A DNA stretch of 64,000 nt, taken from positions 884,001-948,000 of the forward strand of contig NC_133526.1 of assembly GCF_048544455.1 (NCBI RefSeq). Direction: 5' to 3'. The position numbers and the translations under genes were made by a program. Shown here piece after piece: positions 55,796-64,000 of the stretch (position 1 is its first letter; each line of letters opens with the position of its first letter). A model generated the notes under the pieces. It was not told the origin of the DNA. It worked only from the letters and a program-made list of their open reading frames with translations, and made no database searches. The DNA is from Silene latifolia. Its lineage: Eukaryota > Streptophyta > Magnoliopsida > Caryophyllales > Caryophyllaceae.

Positions 55796-58554
55796 TGTAA
55801 CACCCCGGTTTATAAAAGAAGTCCTCGTCAAGACATTCCCTAATAAAACGGACTGTTACCATCTCGGTTTCCCGAGGTAGTGAATAACAAATTAAACTCC
55901 AAGGCAATTTATGTAATATTTTAACTTAATTATTACAAATACTCTTTTCAACTCAAATTACAAGAACTGACATAATTAAAAGTGAAAGTCTTCTAGATGA
56001 TGACCTAGCTACTAAGCCGTCTGATCCAATGTCTCACGCCCATCCACTCTCCCGTTCTATCTCTTAAACCCGTCAAGTCTCGCTCCCCATAAAACGGTTC
56101 ATCACAAAAGTTCACGAATACACAGGGTCAACCGCGAGGTTGAGTAGGGAAAACAATAAAACAATAAATATGATATGCATGATACTCCGCCACCTCCATC
56201 GCCATCTCAACTCAATCACATATCTCATAACCCGAAACGCCTGACCATACCGATCCCCTTGAGACTATAAATATCGACCAAGTCGATCTCGCCACTCAAT
56301 ACCGAGGACACCAGGTCAAGTCCTGCAGAACCCGCCTGGGCCTTATCACAACATCACATCGTATCTCAATATCGTCATCACCACATCACCCTCCAACTCC
56401 AATGCATATGAAATGCTCAACAGTAATTAATGCAATGCAATATGTATATAAATCATCGAATCGATAAATCATAAGGTCATGCCATTACCCGATGTTGTGA
56501 TATCATACTCAATACGATCAAATCAGTCAATCACCTTTCCGAATATAAATGATAACGTAAAGCAACAACCAGGAATCAAGTCAACACAATTCAACAATGA
56601 CGATAATAGGACAAGTGTATTTCCCTACCTCATAGTGCCAAAAATCCAATTAAGCGCTTAAGAAGTCCATAAATAAAGCAATGAATTTGATTATCGATCC
56701 TTCACGAATTCGTCACCTAAAACAATTATAATAATTATAATTACTAACTACTAAATATAGTAATCTCCCGAAATATAAGATTTCCCGAAATACAATCCCG
56801 ACACCAAACTTATGCCCAACTGGTAACCAAAATAACCTAATTAATATTTTACTCAACTTCCCAATATAGGCGATTATTAAAGTATAATTTCTTAAAATGG
56901 AACTTTCCCGATATAGTAATTTTTCTCTTTTAACAAACCCGACTTAAATAATTAATTATGATTAATTATTATTTTATTTTAATAACTCGGAACTAAAATC
57001 GAATGATAATAAAGGATTAAACGAATTATACTTTTGAGAAAAACCCGCATTATCATTTGGACCACTCAACACCCGACTTGAATTATTAAGTGTCTCGGGA
57101 ATAATTTATTTAAATGCCTCGGGATTTAATTTAAATAACTAATATGATAATTAAAGATTAAATGAATTATACGATTTATAATTACCCGAATCAATCATTA
57201 AACAATTCAAACAATCCCGACTCAAACCCGTCTTTAATCATTTTAATCAACTCGGGAATAAATTAATTAAATTATTTAAAAGGCTCGGGACTTAAATTAA
57301 TTAATTAAGAATACGACCCATTAACCATTATATCGATTAACTTATGAAAAACCCGTTTCAAACACTAAAACGCTCGTCATCAACACCGTCCTTCACACTC
57401 GCACCCACGCACCACCACCGCCACCACAAGGCCGTGACAAACACCACCACTGCTACCCACTTCACCCCACCACCAACGGCCACCCCCACATCAAGTCGAT
57501 CGCCGCCGTGAGTCAAACCCGAGGCCGCCAATTGGCCTGGTTCACCACCACGGCTCACCAACCACCTCCTTTTCTCTTCTGACCACCACCGCAACCCACA
57601 ACTATTCACTACCCAACAACCACCCGTCAACTCGCCACTCACCCACGTACCCAGACACCCCAACTCCACCGTTTCGACCTCCCCCTAGTCCACGGTGGAG
57701 CCACCCAAAACCTACCCATCCAACAACCCGTCTGAAACCATACACAACCCGTTTGACTAACCATGTCGACAACACCCTATGCCGCCATATCCACCACCTA
57801 TTACCACCACAACCACCACCAATACCTTCGTCACTTACCACTCTTTACCTTTACCCAGACACCAACCACCATTAACCCCTATATAAGACACCAAACCACC
57901 CGCAAAACCCGACAGAAAAGGAGAAAAACAGAGGAAAAGTTGGTTGTTCTTACCATCTTTCTGCCACCACGACGGCCACCACGACCACCCACGGCCGTCG
58001 ACGAAGGTTCCTAGCTCATCCTCGCCGCACCGTAATTCACCAACTCACACTCTCTCTCTCCCTATACGCGTGAATTTGATGATTGAAGATGGTGAAGTAG
58101 TAGGGACAATGATGGTTGCTTTTGTAAAGAAAAGTAAGGAAAAAAAACAAAAGTAAAGGTAGGCATGGTCGGTATGGTAGGCGTGAGAAAGAATAAAGAA
58201 GAAGGTATGATATGGGTAGTATAATGTAATAAAAATAAAAGAAGGTATGGTAGGTAGTGTGCTGGAAAAACGGTTAAAGGAAGAAAAAGAAGGTAGGTAT
58301 GGTATTTATAATAATCTAATAATAATATTAGAATAATAATAATATATATAATAAAGATAAATTTTAATAAAAGTAGAGTGTAGAATAAACCCGACACAAT
58401 TAACTTATACCGGTACAACGCGAGTTAATTAAAATAACTTATCATAATTATCGACTCAACAATTTACCCGACTTAATTGGTAATATAACATGTATAATAA
58501 TTAATATATAATAATATCCGTTTAATTTATTATATAAAAATACGGGGTATTACA
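55796..58554 (-). repeat. Long LTR (3' LTR), left copy
   Basis: 2759 bp, nearly identical to the right copy, differing by scattered substitutions and 1-6 base indels. Contains a CCACC-rich part (57400-57860), CTATATAAG near 57880 and an AT-rich end. The short ORFs in it occur identically in both LTRs and are not taken as genes. Confidence 0.93.
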
Positions 58555-61190
58555 GTCTTCCCCCCTTAAAATGAACTTCGTCCCGAAGTTCGCTCCCTTA
58601 CTCGACAACAGAAAGGTATTGTCTATTATACTTACGGACGTCACGAAATTCTAACATAGTTAACATACTTTTGACTCATCAATTAAACCTGACAAATACG
58701 GAATGTTACATTCTGCCCTCCTAAAAATAAACTTCGTCCCGAAGTTTAACTCATCATTTTCTTAATTAACTACAACTAATAACTACCTGCGAACACAAAT
58801 GTATAACACTATATAATCAACCATCATCTTTCCATCTCAATTCCGATCTCAAACTCAAGTAGCTCAATAACCATGGTCTCGCTGGACCGCAAACGTAACT
58901 CGGCACAAAGGCCCCACCACTCATAACTCAATACCGGTAGTTTAACTACACTCTCTTTTTTCACATCAACCAACTAACAGAAGTAGGAACAAAACATATG
59001 GGATTTATTTACATAGGTAACCTCACAACGAAACATCAACTTGGTCAAAACTACAATCTACAACCGAGTGCAAATTAAGCGTTAAGATTTTACAATCATC
59101 CCCAACTAAAAACATGGTTACGTCCTCGTAACCTTCATTATTATAACTAAAGTTCTCCAACTACTGCTATCAACTTAAAAGGATAAAAGATTCTCAACTC
59201 TCGCTTAAGTTAACTAATCGTTACCAAAGACAATCAGTTTCGCCATACTTATCAGTTTAGAAATATTTTTAATTCTCATATATCGTAATTTACATGTTCA
59301 TCATTTCAGTCCTATCTTTATTAATGCACGACTATTACCTCAATCATCAGGATTTTAATTGCACTCCTTTACTCAGTTATATTTACGGCTCAGTTAAACG
59401 TAACTATAACGACTATTATTGGAACCAATGCATATCATGTGAATCATCCAAAGGGTTATCCTATTATAATTGCCAATATAATCATCATAACCAATCTTTA
59501 TTAAAATATAATTGATAGTAACGACTCGAAAATATAGATATGTCAAATGTCGTGCTACAATTGCAAGAATCACTTTAGCATTTTATGACAATATAATAAT
59601 GAACATATTCAATAAGAAATAACACACTGTTTATTATCGTGTCATAGGTTTAGGTTCAATTGAAATCATTTAATGCGATGAAGATAATAATTATAACTAT
59701 GGGCACACCAGAGATATTACAACATGCCAAATGTATTTAACGTATGCAAGCAACTGGACTCGTATAAACATTTCACTCTTGTTAAAATCAATTTAAGCTA
59801 TTAAATTTTACTCATACTGTCATGCCGACAATGTTACCAATTAAACTTTAAATTTTATCCCCGATTAAGATACATAATTACTAAATATGCGTGCTACTAT
59901 CATTATATAAAACATTATAAATTCACATTATTAAAGCTCATAAATTAATCAAACAATCGTATGAAGACTCAACCTAGCATACACATTTTAATGTTTTGAT
60001 TCACGTTGTAATTTCCAAAGACCTCAAACAAATAACCGTCCGATTAAAACTTGATTCATATTACTTTTATAAAACATGGTGAGTTCAAAACACAGGGAAA
60101 AGAATTAGGTTTAAAGCACAAGAATTCCGTTTTTAAAGAATTTAACAACTCAGTTGGTCCAAACAAACAGGTGACAGATATTGGTTCAAAACTTGGGTCA
60201 GTTTGCAAAATTTATTATTTAATATTGAAACATCAAGATTTTTCGTGGCTTATTAATTTTCAAAACATATGCGACTCTCCTGATCGATGGAGTTGTAATT
60301 ATGCAAAAATTATTAATATCATTTAAATGAGGATTTTTACAAAATCGCTGGTCAAAACATCACTGTGTAGAAACTTCCTTATCACAGCTTACTAAAATAT
60401 TTATTACTTCTAATCCGTATATCCTATAAGTATGAAACCAACGTCAAATGAACACTAACTCACGAGGCTATTTCTCATAAAATTTTCATCGGTGGTTAAT
60501 AAACAGAAAAGAAATGGCAATAAGGTCAATTAAAGGGTAACACCAACCAGAACGAGTTTTATCACTAAGTTATTCATTTTCTATGTTCCAAACTCTTACA
60601 ACTATACTATCGCTACTAATCCATCCTAACTTGAATCTTACACTGTACTTACGTAAACATTTATCCCGTATAATTCCTTCGTATCTCAATCTACTTCGTA
60701 CATCTAATCACGATTGCTTTGACTATAAACATGCAATTCAATAGTGTTTCTAATCACTATCACAAGACTATGCTAACATGGCTTTGGGATCACATAACCG
60801 CATATTACTAGATATAGTAGTGCTATCAACACATCATTCATACAATTTACTTACCGTAGCGTTGTCCTGCATAACGGTTAGTTTATATGGTCTCAAGGCA
60901 TACATCAACTCAATTAAGCAATCAATGCATCAATCAGTTAATACTTAGGCAACGATATTTGAATTTCCGTTCAACCTCAAGCAACTATTCTACCCTTTTC
61001 TCTCGTATACACTCATGGTTTCCGGTTCAACTGAGAGGACCACAGGTTCGGTGTGAGGGGGCCCCTAACTCAAACCTTACCGTAGTGTGCTCCTAACAGT
61101 TCTATCCCGGGGTTCATTTTATTTAGACTCTTCCTATGTTCATTGGGCTCATTAGTTTAGGCCTAAGGATCGTTCGCTCTGATACCACTT
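58555..61190. other. Non-coding interior of the long-LTR element
   Basis: AT-rich, no frame over about 90 codons and no retroviral domain. The phrase AACTTCGTCCCGAAGTT occurs twice near the left end (about 58571 and 58731), each after a TCCCCCCTTAAAATG- or TGCCCTCCTAAAAAT-type stretch. This looks like a duplicated pol-end/polypurine region. Confidence 0.7.
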
Positions 61191-63955
61191 TGTAACACCC
61201 CGGTTTATAAAAGAAGTCCTCGTCAAGACATTCCCTAATAAAACGGACTGTTACCATCTCGGTTTCCCGAGGTAGTGAATAACAAATTAAACTCCAAGGC
61301 AATTTATGTAATATTTTAACTTAATTATTACAAATACTCTTTTCAACTCAAATTACAAGAACTGACATAATTAAAAGTGAAAGTCTTCTAGATGATGACC
61401 TAGCTACTAAGCCGTCTGATCCAATGTCTCACGCCCATCCAGCTCCCGTTCTATCTCTTAAACCTGTCAAGTCTGCTCCCCATAAAACGGTTCATCACAG
61501 GTGTTCACGAATACACAGGGTCAACCGCGAGGTTGAGTAGGGAAAACAATAAAACAATAAATATGATATGCATGATACTCCGCCACCTCCATCGCCATCT
61601 CAACTCAATCACATATCTCATAACCCGAAACGCCCAGCCATACCGATCCCCGGTAGACTATAAATATCGACCGAAGTCGATCTGCGCAAATCAACAATGA
61701 GGACACCAGGTCAAGTCTGCGCAGAACCCGCCTGGGCCTTATCACAACATCACATCGTATCTCAATATCGTCATCACCACATCACCCTCCAACTCCAATG
61801 CATATGAAATGCTCAACAGTAATTAATGCAATGCAATATGTATATAAATCACTGAACTGATAAATCATAAGGTCATGCCAGTTACCCGATGTTGTGATAT
61901 CATACTCAATACGATCAAATCAGTCAATCACCTTTCCGAATATAAATGATAACGTAAAGCAACAACCAGGAATCAAGTCAACACAATTCAACAATGACGA
62001 TAATAGGACAAGTGTATTTCCCTACCTCATAGTGCCAGCAAATCCAATTAAGCAGTTAAGAAGTCCATAAATAAAGCAATGAATTTGATTATCGATCCTT
62101 CACGAATTCGTCACCTAAAACAATTATAATAATTATAATTACTAACTACTAAATATAGTAATCTCCCGAAATATAAGATTTCCCGAAATACAATCCCGAC
62201 ACCAAACTTATGCCCAACTGGTAACCAAAATAACCTAATTAATATTTTACTCAACTTCCCAATATAGGCAGTTATTAAAGTATAATTTCTTAAAATGGAA
62301 CTTTCCCGATATAGTAATTTTTCTCTTTTAACAAACCCGACTCAGAATAATTAATTATGATTAATTATTATTTTATTTTAATAACTCGGAACTAAAATCG
62401 AATGATAATAAAGGATTAAACGAATTATACTTTTGAGAAAAACCCGCATTATCATTTGGACCACTCAACACCCGACTTGAATTATTAAGTGTCTCGGGAA
62501 TAATTTATTTAAATGCCTCGGGATTTAATTTAAATAACTAATATGATAATTAAAGATTAAATGAATTATACGATTTATAATTACCCGAATCAATCATTAA
62601 ACAATTCAAACAATCCCGACTCAAACCCGTCTTTAATCATTTTAATCAACTCGGGAATAAATTAATTAAATTATTTAAAAGGCTCGGGACTTAAATTAAT
62701 TAATTAAGAATACGACCCATTAACCATTATATCGATTAACTTATGAAAAACCCGTTTCAAACACTAAAACGCTCGTCATCAACACCGTCCTTCACACTCG
62801 CACCCACGCACCACCACCGGCCACCACAAGGCCGTGACAAACACCAGCCCTGCTACCCACTTCACCCCAGCCACCAACGGCCACCCCCACTGGGGTCGAC
62901 TGCCGCCGGCGAGTCAAACCCAGGCCGCCAATTGGCCTGGTTCACCACCACGGCTCACCAACCACCTCCTTTTCTCTTCTGACCACCACCGCAACCCACA
63001 ACTATTCACTACCCAACAACCACCCGTCAACTCGCCACTCACCCACGTACCCAGACACCCCAACTCCACCGTTTCGACCTCCCCCTAGTCCACGGTGGAG
63101 CCACCCAAAACCTACCCATCCAACAACCCGTCTGAAACCATACACAACCCGTTTCAGCTAACCATGTCGACAACACCCTATGCCGCCATATCCACCACCT
63201 ATTACCACCACAACCACCACCAATACCTTCGTCACTTACCACTCTTTACCTTTACCCAGACACCAACCACCATTAACCCCTATATAAGACACCAAACCAC
63301 CCGCAAAACCCGACAGAAAAGGAGAAAAACAGAGGAAAAGTTGGTTGTTCTTACCATCTTTCTGCCACCACGACGGCCACCACGACCACCCACGGCCGTC
63401 GACGAAGGTTCCTAGCTCATCCCTGCTGCACCGTAATTCACCAACTCACACTCTCTCTCTCCCTATACGCGTGAATTTGATGATTGAAGATGGTGAAGTA
63501 GTAGGGACAATGATGGTTGCTTTTGTAAAGAAAAGTAAGGAAAAAAAACAAAAGTAAAGGTAGGCATGGTCGGTATGGTAGGCGTGAGAAAGAATAAAGA
63601 AGAAGGTATGATATGGGTAGTATAATGTAATAAAAATAAAAGAAGGTATGGTAGGTAGTGTGCTGGAAAAACGGTTAAAGGAAGAAAAAGAAGGTAGGTA
63701 TGGTATTTATAATAATCTAATAATAATATTAGAATAATAATAATATATATAATAAAGATAAATTTTAATAAAAGTAGAGTGTAGAATAAACCCGACACAA
63801 TTAACTTATACCGGTACAACGCGAGTTAATTAAAATAACTTATCATAATTATCGACTCAACAATTTACCCGACTTAATTGGTAATATAACATGTATAATA
63901 ATTAATATATAATAATATCCGTTTAATTTATTATATAAAAATACGGGGTATTACA
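61191..63955 (-). repeat. Long LTR (5' LTR), right copy
   Basis: 2765 bp, same ends and order of segments as the left copy. The primer-binding site abuts it on the minus strand after a 3-nt gap. Confidence 0.93.
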
Positions 63956-63960
63956 ATATG

Positions 63961-64000
63961 AGTATACATATCATTATATTTAAGCATATAATTTGAGAGA
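63961..64000. other. Right edge of window
   Basis: Forty AT-rich bases after the ATATG target duplication. Nothing can be assigned. Confidence 0.5.

Larger units (their letters stand above)
55796..63955 (-). mobile_element. LARD-like LTR retrotransposon with about 2.76-kb LTRs
   Basis: LTRs 55796-58554 and 61191-63955 (TGTAACACCCCGG...CGGGGTATTACA) are flanked by ATATG (55791-55795, 63956-63960). On the minus strand, the primer-binding site TGGTATCAGAGC (initiator-Met tRNA complement, 61176-61187) abuts the right LTR and the polypurine tract AAGGGGGGAAGAC the left LTR. The 2.6-kb interior holds no gag or pol. A short relic beside the polypurine tract reads NFGTKFILRGEDCNTP, the kind of ending seen in chromovirus pol. 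Long LTRs and the TGTAACACCCC end suggest descent from a Tekay/Del-type chromovirus. It must rely on a partner for movement. Confidence 0.92.

Noticed and set aside
57870-57895. CTATATAAG in the long LTR considered as evidence for plus orientation of the element
   Set aside because: The primer-binding site and polypurine tract both place the element on the minus strand; TATATA reads on both strands.
57358-58418. Proline/threonine-rich and tyrosine-rich ORFs repeated at 62743-63819
   Set aside because: They lie in the two copies of a long LTR and repeat exactly with it; composition (CCACC-rich, AT-rich) explains the open frames.

Overview
This is a stretch of a plant nuclear genome. Genes with many introns, plant-only families (class XI myosin, subgroup IIId-type bHLH, F-box, potato-type inhibitor I, CTNIP-like peptide precursors), TATA boxes, and abundant LTR retrotransposons, SINEs and MITEs all point to an angiosperm. 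The families fit a eudicot. A Retand-like Ty3/gypsy family would suit Caryophyllales, but that placement is only inference.

Layout. 1-6.2 kb: 5' two-fifths of a class XI myosin gene on the minus strand, 15 exons, cut by the window edge, with MITEs in its introns. 6.2-10.8 kb: two tandem genes for small secreted CTNIP/SCREW-type peptide precursors (minus strand); the second is split by two MITEs. 11.0-13.7 kb: a SINE and an intronless bHLH (JAM/bHLH3-like) gene. 13.7-22.0 kb: an LTR element of the Ty3/gypsy Tat type (copy 1). 22.0-26.3 kb: a C-terminally truncated F-box gene, a MITE and AT-rich DNA. 26.3-31.2 kb: a Ty1/copia element with near-identical LTRs and target duplication AAGAC. 31.2-35.5 kb: AT-rich DNA with nested DNA elements. 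35.5-44.4 kb: an array of potato-type inhibitor I genes (three complete, one relic), all minus strand, with MITEs, a SINE and a small hAT element between them. 44.4-52.5 kb: Tat-type element copy 2, target duplication GAATA. 52.5-55.8 kb: gene-poor DNA. 55.8-64.0 kb: a non-coding LTR element with unusually long (about 2.76 kb) LTRs, target duplication ATATG.

How it fits together. The host genes concern intracellular transport (myosin), jasmonate-type transcriptional control (bHLH), peptide signalling (CTNIP-like) and anti-protease defence (inhibitor I). Several have defence roles in other plants, but nothing shows that they are linked functionally. More than half of the window is mobile DNA. 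The most unusual points are the repeat-bearing CTNIP-like precursor whose frame continues exactly on either side of a 586-bp double MITE insertion, the inhibitor array whose members differ at the P1 reactive-site residue, and a Tat-type family that keeps gag-protease but lacks reverse transcriptase and integrase in both copies while carrying an antisense ORF with its own TATA box and an intron-like segment.
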